Shown here: one piece after another, positions 36,516 through 44,796 of the stretch
Numbering within the stretch: position 1 is the stretch's first letter
How the letters are laid out: the number at the start of each line of letters is the position of its first letter
Source of the DNA: Marinoscillum sp. MHG1-6
Lineage (GTDB): Bacteria > Bacteroidota > Bacteroidia > Cytophagales > Cyclobacteriaceae
DNA: 64,000 bases
Assembly: GCF_024714475.1 (NCBI RefSeq)
Contig: NZ_JAMZMI010000001.1
Location: forward strand, 434,001-498,000
Direction: 5' to 3'
Made by a program: the position numbers and the translations under genes
The notes under the pieces: generated by a model
Databases searched by the model: none
What the model saw: the letters and a program-made list of their open reading frames with translations, nothing else
Told to the model about the DNA's origin: nothing

Positions 36516-38609
36516 ATGCCCGGTTTTTTTGAAAGAAGTATCGAATACCTCAAAGGTGTGGGTCCTCAAAGGGCCGAGCTTCTGAAAAAAGAACTTCAAA
36601 TCTTCACATTTGCTGACCTCATTGAACATTACCCCTTTCGATATGAGGATCGAACCAGGTTCTATCAGATTCGTGAGATCAACGAAAATCTTTCCAGTGC
36701 TCAGATCATAGGTAGATTCATTTCTTTTCAGACTGTTGGTACGGGAAGAAAACAGCGATTAGTTGGCATTTTCGCCGATGAAACCGGGACGATAGAACTG
36801 GTTTGGTTTCAAGGTGTCAAATGGGTTCAAAGCAAGTTGACAATTGGCCAGGAATATGTTGTCTTTGGAAAACCGGCTCGCTTTGGTCAAAAATACAGCA
36901 TCGCCCATCCGGAAGTGGAATTACTGACTGCAGGAAACAAACAAGGGGCTTATCTTCAACCAGTTTACAATACCACCGAAAAATTAAAAACCCGTTTTGT
37001 AGACAGCAAAGCCATCATGAAGATGATGAAAATGCTATTTGTCGAAGCTGTCAATCACATAAACGAAACACTACCTCCCAATATCATTGAGCGATATAAG
37101 TTGATGGACAAGAAAAATGCATTGATTCAAATCCATTTTCCTAGAAACCCAAAGGCATTGCAACATGCTCGAGCCAGATTAAAATTCGAAGAGCTTTTTT
37201 ACATCCAACTACGATTGATAAAGCTAAAGATTACAAGGATTGATAGTTTTCCCGGACTCAAGTTCAATAACAGCGAACTATTAAATCACTATTATGAAAA
37301 CTTCTTGCCCTTTAAACTCACCAATGCGCAGAAAAGGGTAGTTAAAGAAATCTATCTGGATTTTAGATCCGGGAGACAGATGAATAGACTGGTGCAGGGC
37401 GATGTGGGCAGCGGAAAAACTATGGTGGCTTTTCTATGTATGCTGATCGCCATTAGTAATGGCTATCAATGTGCCTTCATGGCTCCAACGGAAATTCTGG
37501 CCGATCAACATTTTAAAGGTTTATATGAACACGCTCAGGAACTGGGTATCGGAATAGCTCGTTTATCCGGATCGAGCAAAAAATCCGAGCGCAAGGTAAT
37601 CGCACAGGGTTTGGACTCCGGAGAGATCAAAATCCTAGTTGGAACTCATGCCCTGATTGAAGATTCTGTACAATTTTCTAAACTCGGTCTGGCTATTATC
37701 GATGAACAGCATCGATTCGGCGTGGCACAGCGTGCAAGTTTATGGAATAAGAATCAAGGTACCTATCCCCATGTATTGGTTATGACTGCCACGCCTATTC
37801 CACGTACACTAGCCATGACATTATATGGAGACCTCGATATTTCGACCATCGATGAATTGCCTTCAGGCAGAAAACCAATAAAAACTTACCATATGAGAGA
37901 TAGCCATCGCCTCAAAATGTTCGATTTTATTGATAAGGAAGTTCAAAAAGGGAGGCAGGTCTATATTGTATATCCCCTGATTGAGGAATCTGCCAAGCTT
38001 GATTATAAGGACCTGATGGATGGTTATGAAAGTATAGCCAGAAGATTTCCCGATTATCCACTATCAATAGTACATGGCAAAATGAAGGCAGAAGATAAGG
38101 ATTGGGAAATGGCCCGGTTTGTACAAGGAGAGACTAAAATTATGGTTGCTACAACAGTAATTGAGGTTGGAGTGAATGTGCCCAATGCGTCTATCATGGT
38201 GATCGAAAATGCTGAAAGATTCGGTCTCTCTCAGCTCCATCAATTGCGAGGACGAGTAGGACGTGGGGCCGAACAATCTCATTGTATTCTTATGACCGGA
38301 AATAAACTTACCAACGAAGCCAAAGCCCGTGTCAAAACAATGGTTGATACCACAGATGGGTTTAAAATAGCAGAAATGGATCTTAAACTTAGGGGACCTG
38401 GTGACCTGATGGGAACACAGCAGTCAGGACTTATGGATTTGAAGATATCAGATTTAGGTCAGGACGGCGAAACATTAAAATTAGCCAGAGCTGTGGCTAC
38501 CGAAGTACTGAATGAGGATCCGAGTCTGGTGCTGCCCAAAAACCAGCTAGTCAAAAGACAAATTGACGCTCAAAGCAAGAGCACAGTAAATTGGAGTCGG
38601 GTGAGTTAA
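36516..38609 (+). CDS. recG: ATP-dependent DNA helicase RecG
   Basis: Branched-DNA helicase that reverses stalled forks. The 697 residues have the OB wedge domain at about 60-160 (RFISFQTVGTGRKQRLVGIF), the Walker A GDVGSGKTMVAF, motif II DEQHRFGV, motif III TATPIPRTLAMTLYGDLDIS and motif VI HQLRGRVGRG. The helicase motifs are shared with Mfd elsewhere in the window, but the wedge and the TRG-like end (GLMDLKISDLGQDGE) are RecG. The gene ends 18 bases before a strong bidirectional hairpin. Confidence 0.97.
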   Translation: MPGFFERSIEYLKGVGPQRAELLKKELQIFTFADLIEHYPFRYEDRTRFYQIREINENLSSAQIIGRFISFQTVGTGRKQRLVGIFADETGTIELVWFQGVKWVQSKLTIGQEYVVFGKPARFGQKYSIAHPEVELLTAGNKQGAYLQPVYNTTEKLKTRFVDSKAIMKMMKMLFVEAVNHINETLPPNIIERYKLMDKKNALIQIHFPRNPKALQHARARLKFEELFYIQLRLIKLKITRIDSFPGLKFNNSELLNHYYENFLPFKLTNAQKRVVKEIYLDFRSGRQMNRLVQGDVGSGKTMVAFLCMLIAISNGYQCAFMAPTEILADQHFKGLYEHAQELGIGIARLSGSSKKSERKVIAQGLDSGEIKILVGTHALIEDSVQFSKLGLAIIDEQHRFGVAQRASLWNKNQGTYPHVLVMTATPIPRTLAMTLYGDLDISTIDELPSGRKPIKTYHMRDSHRLKMFDFIDKEVQKGRQVYIVYPLIEESAKLDYKDLMDGYESIARRFPDYPLSIVHGKMKAEDKDWEMARFVQGETKIMVATTVIEVGVNVPNASIMVIENAERFGLSQLHQLRGRVGRGAEQSHCILMTGNKLTNEAKARVKTMVDTTDGFKIAEMDLKLRGPGDLMGTQQSGLMDLKISDLGQDGETLKLARAVATEVLNEDPSLVLPKNQLVKRQIDAQSKSTVNWSRVS

Positions 38610-38626
38610 ATTGGGATTAGAATAAA

Positions 38627-38657
38627 AAGCCTCCAACTTATTAAAGCAGGAGGCTTT
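38627..38657. terminator. bidirectional terminator between recG and the Hsp20-like gene
   Basis: AAGCCTCC (38627-38634) pairs with GGAGGCTT (38649-38656) around a 14-base loop. An A-rich run precedes it and Ts follow briefly, so it can serve recG on the plus strand and the Hsp20-like gene on the minus strand, whose stop is 35 bases to the right. Confidence 0.6.
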
Positions 38658-38691
38658 CAGGCTTATTTCAAAAAATATTAGTCCATCAGAG

Positions 38692-39075
38692 TTATCTCTT
38701 AATGATCTCTATTTCCTTTTCATACCCACTGGCCATTTCGTCAAATGGCATATGAATCTGTATTTCACCATCGTTAAATTCTGCATAAATAGCTTCCAGG
38801 TCTATTTGGCTTGTCAGATTAAGCATATCCACAAGATACGGCAGCTCAATTTCATCATCAAGGCCACTCAAGACCTGAAATACGAATAAGAAATTGTCCT
38901 TGACCTCAATTTTAATGCTATCGATGTCTACAGCCGGTAGGCGCATTTTTAATATCCACGAATCTTCCCTCTTATGAAGTTCAGTGATGGGCTGGGCCAT
39001 ACCGCCATTGATCGTATTTACAATCTTCACTGTATTCGCCAGATTCTTAATCAACATTTTATCTTCTAACTTCAT
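38692..39075 (-). CDS. Hsp20/alpha-crystallin-like protein
   Basis: The frame extends to an ATG at 39186, but the first 37 residues there look unconserved and the ATG at 39073-39075 (MKLEDKMLIKNLANTVKIVN) is a more natural start; the longer form cannot be excluded. The core resembles an alpha-crystallin domain: HKREDSWILKMRLPAVDIDS, IKIEVKDNFLFVFQ, then a strand equivalent to the conserved GxLxI position, FNDGEIQIHMPFDE. The GVL signature is replaced by GEI, typical of divergent HSP20s in this phylum. A holdase role is inferred from the fold only. Confidence 0.68.
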   Translation of the reverse strand: MKLEDKMLIKNLANTVKIVNTINGGMAQPITELHKREDSWILKMRLPAVDIDSIKIEVKDNFLFVFQVLSGLDDEIELPYLVDMLNLTSQIDLEAIYAEFNDGEIQIHMPFDEMASGYEKEIEIIKR

Positions 39076-39220
39076 ATCAATCCCATTTTTAATATTATTA
39101 TCAATCCCTGTGCCAATTTTCTGGTCACAGTCTTCCCTGACAATGTGACCCAGTGACATCACCACCAACGTCATATTGACATTCATTCAAAGGTTAGATT
39201 GATTGATGATTAGCAGCTTG

Positions 39221-39922
39221 TTACTGCCTTTGAGGCATTTCAAACAGACTATCTGAGGCTCCTACTCCCAAAGCCATTCTATGAAATACCAATTCACGTT
39301 GTCCGCTTTCATAGTATACACGGACAGATGTAGGACTCAATAAACCATGGTAATGCTTATACTTTTCATACTGCTTTCGCATTTGCATCGTTTTGCGGCC
39401 CACTTTAGAAATAATAACTTCCCAGCGCAGACGATAGTTTTCTTTGTCCAGATAAAAATCTCGCTGAAGGTTTCCATCCTGACATTGTAACCGAATCATA
39501 AGCTCACCTTCGTACAGTTCTAATCCAAGGAGCATTAAGGAATCTTTGAAGTCGGTCAACGGGCTTCCCAGATCAAATAAGTTATCAATGATAAGATGTT
39601 CTTCGGGTTCCAGGTACTGAATCTCCACCTGGTTTTTCCATGGTGACCTTCCCCAGGCAAGAGCACCATTACTCACTTCCAAAAAAGTTTTTTGATTCCA
39701 TTCTCCTTCCAGTCTGATTTTTTCAGGGCGCTTGTAAGTCAGGTTAATCGGATATTTTTCAAATTCCTCATTTACCCACTCACCATTTACCACTACCGTT
39801 TTGATCTGGTCCCAATATTCCTGACCGTAGTCTTCAAAATGCCCTTTCAGAATGACATCCAAACCTTGCGCCCAAACAATAACGGAGAAAACCGTCAAAA
39901 CCATGGTAATAACGTATCGCAT
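39221..39922 (-). CDS. secreted protein, LolA-like outer-membrane lipoprotein-sorting fold (uncertain)
   Basis: The 233 residues start with a Sec signal (MRYVITMVLTVFSVIVWAQ). The mature part reads like a LolA/LppX-type half barrel of long antiparallel strands: IKTVVVNGEWVNEEFEK, INLTYKRPEKIRLEGEWN, KTFLEVSNGALAWGRSPW, LMIRLQCQDGNLQRDFYLDK. No lipobox. LolA-type proteins ferry lipoproteins or lipids through the periplasm; this is a guess from strand pattern. It lies between the Hsp20-like gene (same strand) and the divergent K+ channel, 40 bases away. Confidence 0.6.
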   Translation of the reverse strand: MRYVITMVLTVFSVIVWAQGLDVILKGHFEDYGQEYWDQIKTVVVNGEWVNEEFEKYPINLTYKRPEKIRLEGEWNQKTFLEVSNGALAWGRSPWKNQVEIQYLEPEEHLIIDNLFDLGSPLTDFKDSLMLLGLELYEGELMIRLQCQDGNLQRDFYLDKENYRLRWEVIISKVGRKTMQMRKQYEKYKHYHGLLSPTSVRVYYESGQRELVFHRMALGVGASDSLFEMPQRQ

Positions 39923-39962
39923 ACTACTCTTTTCCCTAAATTTATGACTATCACATTAACGT

Positions 39963-40970
39963 ATGGAATTAAACGATGTTTTAAGGAGGATCAAAATTGC
40001 GGGAGGTATATTCCTCGGGGTCCTGCTAATTGGTGTGCTGGGATATGGTTGGCTGAGTAATGGACAGTGGTTCGATGCTTTTTATATGACCGCCATTACC
40101 ATTTCAACAATAGGCTTTCATGAAGTAATCAAACTTGACGATTCTTATTCTGGCCGCTTATTTACCATTTTTATTGCTTTTAGTGGAATCGGGGTCCTTA
40201 CTTACCTGTTTTCCAATTTGGCTGCCCTATTCGTGGAGGGTGACATTAGAAAAACCTTTTATAAACGCAACATGATTAACAAAATCAAAAAATTGGAAGG
40301 CCACTATATTATTTGTGGTTGTGGTCGTGTAGGTCGAAACATTGCGCTCGAACTGTATAAAACAAACCGGCCATTTGTTTTGACTGACATTTCAGACAAG
40401 GTTCTGGAAAATTTCTTGCCACAAGTTCCGGATAGCGTTTTTATTGCTGGTGATAGCACGGATGATGGTTTTTTGGATATTTTGGGCGTAAAAAAAGCGG
40501 CAGGCATTTTCGCTAATGCATCAGATGACAATACCAATCTCGTAATCTGTATAACCGCGAGACAGCTAAACCCGAATATCAAAATAATTACTCGAATAAA
40601 TGACATGAACCATGCACGTAAGATGAGACGTGCAGGAGCTGATAAAATAGTCTCACCAACATTTATTGGGGGACAGCGCATGGCATCAGAAATGGTTCGT
40701 CCGGCCGTAAGTTCTTTCATGGACGATATGAGTGGCAATTCTGAATTCAATTTAAGAATGGAAGAGATTGGGATCAGTGACAAATTAGACGGTCAAACAC
40801 TCGAAGATTTTCCAATGGCAGGGTGTGAACACACCATTATCCTTGCACTAAAGGATGGGGATAAATGGATCTACAATCCAAAAGGCGGTCATAAACTGCG
40901 TAAAGGCAATTGGATCATCCTCATGACCACTCCGAAAGAAAGAAAAATAATTGAACAACGATTGCTCTGA
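39963..40970 (+). CDS. potassium channel with RCK/TrkA domains
   Basis: A 335-residue two-helix channel subunit. The first membrane helix is at about 12-30 and the second at about 66-92 (LFTIFIAFSGIGVLTYLFSN). The pore loop (TAITISTIGFHEV, about 43-55) has TIGFHE where K+ channels usually have TVGYGD. Residues about 114-240 form a RCK/TrkA-N nucleotide-binding domain (YIICGCGRVGRNIALE, ITRINDMNHARKMRRAGADK), and about 255-335 form a TrkA-C domain. Monovalent-cation specificity is therefore likely but the filter is unusual. The stop is one base before the LD-carboxypeptidase start. Confidence 0.86.
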   Translation: MELNDVLRRIKIAGGIFLGVLLIGVLGYGWLSNGQWFDAFYMTAITISTIGFHEVIKLDDSYSGRLFTIFIAFSGIGVLTYLFSNLAALFVEGDIRKTFYKRNMINKIKKLEGHYIICGCGRVGRNIALELYKTNRPFVLTDISDKVLENFLPQVPDSVFIAGDSTDDGFLDILGVKKAAGIFANASDDNTNLVICITARQLNPNIKIITRINDMNHARKMRRAGADKIVSPTFIGGQRMASEMVRPAVSSFMDDMSGNSEFNLRMEEIGISDKLDGQTLEDFPMAGCEHTIILALKDGDKWIYNPKGGHKLRKGNWIILMTTPKERKIIEQRLL

Positions 40971-40971
40971 A

Positions 40972-41976
40972 ATGGATAGAAGAAATTTTTTATTAAAGTC
41001 ATCAATGTTAGGATTGATGCCGCTTGCTCCTCGCATATCGCCCGATGGAGACCTGGCGGTCATTAAACCTCCGGCTATCCCAAAGAATGGAACAATCCAA
41101 TTGATCACACCTGCAAGTGCGCTCAAACGCAGTGTTTTTGAACAAGCCCTGTCAAATATGGATTTGCTTGGCTTCAAAGTAAAATACTCGGACAACATTA
41201 AAGTTAGCAGCGGTTTTCTTTCCGGTACGGATGAGCAAAGGTTACAGGATTTGCATCAGGCTTTTGCAGATGATTCTGTAGATGCCGTGATCTGCGCAAG
41301 AGGGGGTTATGGTAGTGCCCGGCTCCTGCCACATATCGATTATAACCTCATTCGTTCAAACCCAAAGGTTTTCGTTGGTTATAGTGATATTACTGCCTTG
41401 CATGCCGCACTATTCAAAAAGGCTGGGTTGATAACCTTTCACGGCCCCGTTGGAGCATCAGAGCTTAACGATTTCAGTATGGATTATTTGTTGGATGTAA
41501 CTCAGAATGGGGAAAGAATTCATATAAAAAATAATGGCCAGACCCCTATAAAAGGTGGCGTTTGCCAGGGCAATCTGGTTGGAGGAAATCTGAGTATTAT
41601 TAATAGCCTGATTGGCACTCCTTACGAGATTAAATTTGACAACAACATTCTTTTTATTGAGGAAATAGGCGAAGCTGCCTATCGCATCGATCGGATGCTT
41701 ACTCAATTGGCTAATTCCGGTGCGCTTAACAAAGTCAAAGGAATCGCACTTGGATATTTTACGGGATGTGATACTGATCCATCTGATCCATTCTATGAAT
41801 ATTCTGTTCCGCTTTCAGAGGTATTCAAAGATCACTTCGAACCCCTTAACGTCCCGGTAACTTATGGATTTCCGTTTGGACATGAGGAACATAACGCTAC
41901 GCTTCCAATAGGTCTAAGGGCCGAACTAAATGCTGATCTGGGAGAAATCCGGCTGTTGGAAAGTGCTACAGCGTGA
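40972..41976 (+). CDS. S66-family LD-carboxypeptidase with Tat-like signal
   Basis: The frame opens upstream, but the ATG at 40972 directly follows the channel gene and gives DRRNFLLKSSMLGLMPLAP, a twin-arginine-type signal, so I start there (334 residues). The S66 active-site set is visible: Ser115 in ARGGYGSARLLPHIDY, the Glu in FIEEIGEAAYRID (Glu230 or 231) and His304 in FPFGHEEHNATLPIG. These enzymes cut the LD-peptide bond of tetrapeptide muropeptides during cell-wall recycling. A Tat signal would put a folded enzyme in the periplasm, which differs from the cytosolic LdcA of E. coli; that location is inferred. Confidence 0.88.
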   Translation: MDRRNFLLKSSMLGLMPLAPRISPDGDLAVIKPPAIPKNGTIQLITPASALKRSVFEQALSNMDLLGFKVKYSDNIKVSSGFLSGTDEQRLQDLHQAFADDSVDAVICARGGYGSARLLPHIDYNLIRSNPKVFVGYSDITALHAALFKKAGLITFHGPVGASELNDFSMDYLLDVTQNGERIHIKNNGQTPIKGGVCQGNLVGGNLSIINSLIGTPYEIKFDNNILFIEEIGEAAYRIDRMLTQLANSGALNKVKGIALGYFTGCDTDPSDPFYEYSVPLSEVFKDHFEPLNVPVTYGFPFGHEEHNATLPIGLRAELNADLGEIRLLESATA

Positions 41977-42003
41977 GTTTGAGAATAATCAGCAGCCCAT
42001 ATT

Positions 42004-43104
42004 TTATACAGTCGGCCGCCCTAACTTATAAAGCATGCGACCGTGAGTCACCAGCGCACCCCAAAAGGTCGAAATGGAATGATATGGAATACTGTATTCA
42101 CTAGCCGTTTGCTGTACGATTCTCGAAATTGCCGGATAATGTACATGACAAATGTGTGGAAATAAATGATGTTCGACCTGGAAATTAAGTCCGCCAACAT
42201 ACCAGCTTAACCATTTACTTTTCATAGCAAAATTGCAGGTTGTTTTTAGTTGATGGACCGTCCAGTTTTCCTCAATATGATCATTGGAATTGGCCATAGG
42301 GAATTCCGTCATTTCCATAACATGGGCCGGTTGAAAAACAATGGCCAGGATGAATCCTGCAACATAATGCATAGCAAAAAAGCCTAGAAGTGCCTGCCAA
42401 AAAACAAGAGGAGTGAAAACCCAGGGTATTACAACAATGTATGTATAATAGATCGATTTTGTACATATGAGCCACATCCAGGCGCTTCGGGTATCAGCGT
42501 GCTTCTTCAGAATTCCTGTTTTTTGATAAGACATTAACTGAACCACATCTTTAAACAGAATCCAGCTTACTGTCATGAAACCATATAGGATCCAGGCATA
42601 GATATATTGAAACCTATGAAACCATTGTCTTTTCGCATGAGGAGAAAACCTCATAATAAACCTTGGTCTGACATCTTCATCGTGCGAATCAATATTGGTA
42701 TAGGTATGGTGAAACACATTGTGTTGAATTTTCCAATTTGTTGCATTACCCCCGATGACATTAAGCGTATAGCCCAACAAACGATTGATCCATTTTTTGT
42801 TGGAATAAGATCCGTGATTAGCATCATGCATCACAGAAAGGCCAAGACCTGCCATGCCAACCCCCATTAAAGCATATAAGGAAATTGCCAGGTAGGGATT
42901 TGAAACAGCATAGATGAAGAAATATGGAACCAAAAACAGGCTGTACATCATTATGGTTTTGATAACCATTTCCAGATTAGCATGCTTTGTTCTGTTTTCA
43001 GTTTTAAAATAATGGTTTACTCTTTGGTTGAGTGTCTTTGAAAACTCTTCATCCTTTTCTCTCATAAACCTGAGGGGGGTTGATGCTGAACGATAGGTTG
43101 ACAT
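42004..43104 (-). CDS. membrane fatty-acid (acyl-lipid/acyl-CoA) desaturase
   Basis: Di-iron membrane desaturase that places a double bond in acyl chains. The three histidine boxes are present: HDANHGSYS, HNVFHHTYTNI and QVEHHLFPHI, the last with Gln instead of His at the first position, which is typical of front-end (delta-5/6-like) desaturases. Four hydrophobic segments fit the usual topology (SLFLVPYFFIYAVS, LALSLYALMGVGMAG-like text, ILYGFMTVSWILF, WVFTPLVFWQALLGFFAM). No cytochrome b5 domain is fused. It is a single gene with a likely own promoter at about 43178. Confidence 0.93.
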   Translation of the reverse strand: MSTYRSASTPLRFMREKDEEFSKTLNQRVNHYFKTENRTKHANLEMVIKTIMMYSLFLVPYFFIYAVSNPYLAISLYALMGVGMAGLGLSVMHDANHGSYSNKKWINRLLGYTLNVIGGNATNWKIQHNVFHHTYTNIDSHDEDVRPRFIMRFSPHAKRQWFHRFQYIYAWILYGFMTVSWILFKDVVQLMSYQKTGILKKHADTRSAWMWLICTKSIYYTYIVVIPWVFTPLVFWQALLGFFAMHYVAGFILAIVFQPAHVMEMTEFPMANSNDHIEENWTVHQLKTTCNFAMKSKWLSWYVGGLNFQVEHHLFPHICHVHYPAISRIVQQTASEYSIPYHSISTFWGALVTHGRMLYKLGRPTV

Positions 43105-43177
43105 GGATATGGTTCATAAAGCAGAAGAGCATCAGCTGGAAAAGTCTTCGGCGGGGATTGAAAATATTACTTGGACG

Positions 43178-43185
43178 CAAATATA
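43178..43185 (-). promoter_or_regulatory. promoter -7 box for the desaturase
   Basis: CAAATATA on the plus strand reads TATATTTG on the minus, a perfect TAnnTTTG. It lies 74 bases before the desaturase ATG. A matching TTTG at 17-23 bases upstream is not clear. Confidence 0.4.
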
Positions 43186-43251
43186 GGCCTTTTTGGTGTT
43201 AAACTTGTTATGGTTAATACTGGTCTGATGCACCTCCTTTGCTTTCCTTAA

Positions 43252-44064
43252 TTACTCGGCCGTCGGAAAATTAATCGGTTCGGGGCCTGTAAAACTTCCT
43301 GCTGGAGCTTTTTCTAATACCTTAATATCGGTGATGGAACGATCCCCACGACCGGCGGCTAACAAAAGACCATTGTAGCTTTCATAATTATCCCATGGAG
43401 CAACAAACGCGGGATTCTCATCCTCAAAATCCTTGTAAAAGGCCCACTGCTTAACAAGTTTATCCTCTACGCTGATCCAAACATGATAAGCATTGTCCGG
43501 AGTGGCCCCAACATTGCGAAAACTTAAGCCAATGACATCACAGGGTTCACCAGTCAGGGTAGGTTCGCTACTAAAATAGGTGAGCGTTACCCCTGAATCC
43601 TTAAGCTTGAACGGCATGAACAGCCAGTAAGAGTCATTCATCCATTTTCTTTTAGCTTTTTCCAGCTCATCTTTCAATTGTGTCGTATCGTTAATAGGTT
43701 CTCCATTGACCCATGAGTTTCCTTCAAGCGATTCCAGATTGACAACGGTGACCTGGTTATTGCCCGGCTCATCAATTCTCACCATATTATTAACCTTGTC
43801 CCACAATAGCATTCTCTTCCCGAAGAAATTCCAGTAAAAAACGTGCGAGTTATCCCATTTTTCCCTACCTCCCATTGCATTCATTACCTGATCGGCCAAT
43901 AAAATTGCGATCACATTTGAATTTTCCACGTCGAAGCCTTCAGCTGGCGGGTTATTGTATTCTATGACTTTTTGATTGTCATCCATCACATCTGACTTTC
44001 TGGGGTTTTTACATGCGAGCATCCCAATTAGTACAAAAAATAAGATTCTGTGAATATTTCGCAT
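43252..44064 (-). CDS. lipoprotein, DUF6503-like, unknown function
   Basis: A 270-residue lipoprotein with lipobox MLAC (Cys18). A conserved-looking stretch NAMGGREKWDNSHVFYWNFF is followed by KRMLLWDKVNNMVRIDEP, and the domain continues with many Trp/Phe strands (YWLFMPFKLKDSGVTLTYF) to QWAFYKDFEDENPAFVAPWD. It recalls, from memory only, the Bacteroidota family DUF6503, whose members have no known activity. It is on the same strand as the desaturase, 147 bases upstream of it; the gap holds the desaturase promoter. Confidence 0.68.
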   Translation of the reverse strand: MRNIHRILFFVLIGMLACKNPRKSDVMDDNQKVIEYNNPPAEGFDVENSNVIAILLADQVMNAMGGREKWDNSHVFYWNFFGKRMLLWDKVNNMVRIDEPGNNQVTVVNLESLEGNSWVNGEPINDTTQLKDELEKAKRKWMNDSYWLFMPFKLKDSGVTLTYFSSEPTLTGEPCDVIGLSFRNVGATPDNAYHVWISVEDKLVKQWAFYKDFEDENPAFVAPWDNYESYNGLLLAAGRGDRSITDIKVLEKAPAGSFTGPEPINFPTAE

Positions 44065-44202
44065 TTGATTGCTGTTTAAAGTAACTATCGTTGAACAGTT
44101 GTTTTTTGTTAGACCTGTAAGTTGTGAAAAAGTTTGAGCCAGACAGACTTTAACATGAAATTATTCATTTACACAGTATAGTTCAATTTGCCGGATCCGG
44201 AT

Positions 44203-44757
44203 TTAACCCATTGCAAAAGGCATATATTCATATATTTCCCATATGGACCCATTATGCTTGAGCAACTTCAGCGAGTGCGCATCCCAGTTCATATCGATCT
44301 GCCTTTGCTCAAAATAAGTCCATGCTTCAAAAAATTTAGACTTTCTTAAGTCACGAAAAGCGATAGTCATATGTGGGTGAAATCCCTGTCCTTTATAATT
44401 CTCACTATCCAGGTTTAAGGTCTTTCTGGTGAAACGCAATAATTCCTGTTGTAGTGTTGTCAGCTCCAATGTCTTTGTCACATTGACAAATATGACCCTT
44501 GGTTCAAAAGCGCCAAAACCTGATTGACTAACTTTCAATGAATGAATCTCTTGAGTAAAAGTTTTTAGGGCATCAATAAGCTTTTCCTCTTTTGTCTCAT
44601 CATATCGAAAAGGCATATGCAGTGTAATATGTGCAGGTGAGCGAAGCGCCGCTTTTGACCCGAATCGTTCTGCAACTAATTGCTTAAGTGCTTTTACCTC
44701 GGATAAAAATGGCTCATCCGGTACTAATGCTATGAAATAGAGGGAGCTATTTTTCAT
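44203..44757 (-). CDS. 2H phosphoesterase / 2'-5' RNA ligase-like protein
   Basis: The 184 residues carry both His-X-Thr-hydrophobic motifs of the 2H superfamily: AHITLHMPF (about residue 40) and HPHMTIAFRD (about 127), spaced as in LigT/ThpR. These enzymes handle 2',3'-cyclic or 2'-5' phosphodiester bonds in RNA or nucleotides. The second motif reads HMTI rather than HLTL. No signal peptide. It overlaps the T tract of the terminator that ends the DUF4301 gene just upstream. The physiological substrate is unknown. Confidence 0.85.
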   Translation of the reverse strand: MKNSSLYFIALVPDEPFLSEVKALKQLVAERFGSKAALRSPAHITLHMPFRYDETKEEKLIDALKTFTQEIHSLKVSQSGFGAFEPRVIFVNVTKTLELTTLQQELLRFTRKTLNLDSENYKGQGFHPHMTIAFRDLRKSKFFEAWTYFEQRQIDMNWDAHSLKLLKHNGSIWEIYEYMPFAMG

Positions 44758-44762
44758 AAAAA

Positions 44763-44787
44763 AAGGCTTTCCAATGTGGAAAGCCTT
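44763..44787 (-). terminator. intrinsic terminator after the DUF4301 gene
   Basis: AAGGCTTTCC (44763-44772) and GGAAAGCCTT (44778-44787) form a ten-pair stem with a five-base loop. Read on the minus strand it is followed by seven Ts, which reach to the ATG of the next gene. Confidence 0.85.
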
Positions 44788-44796
44788 GTTTCAGTT

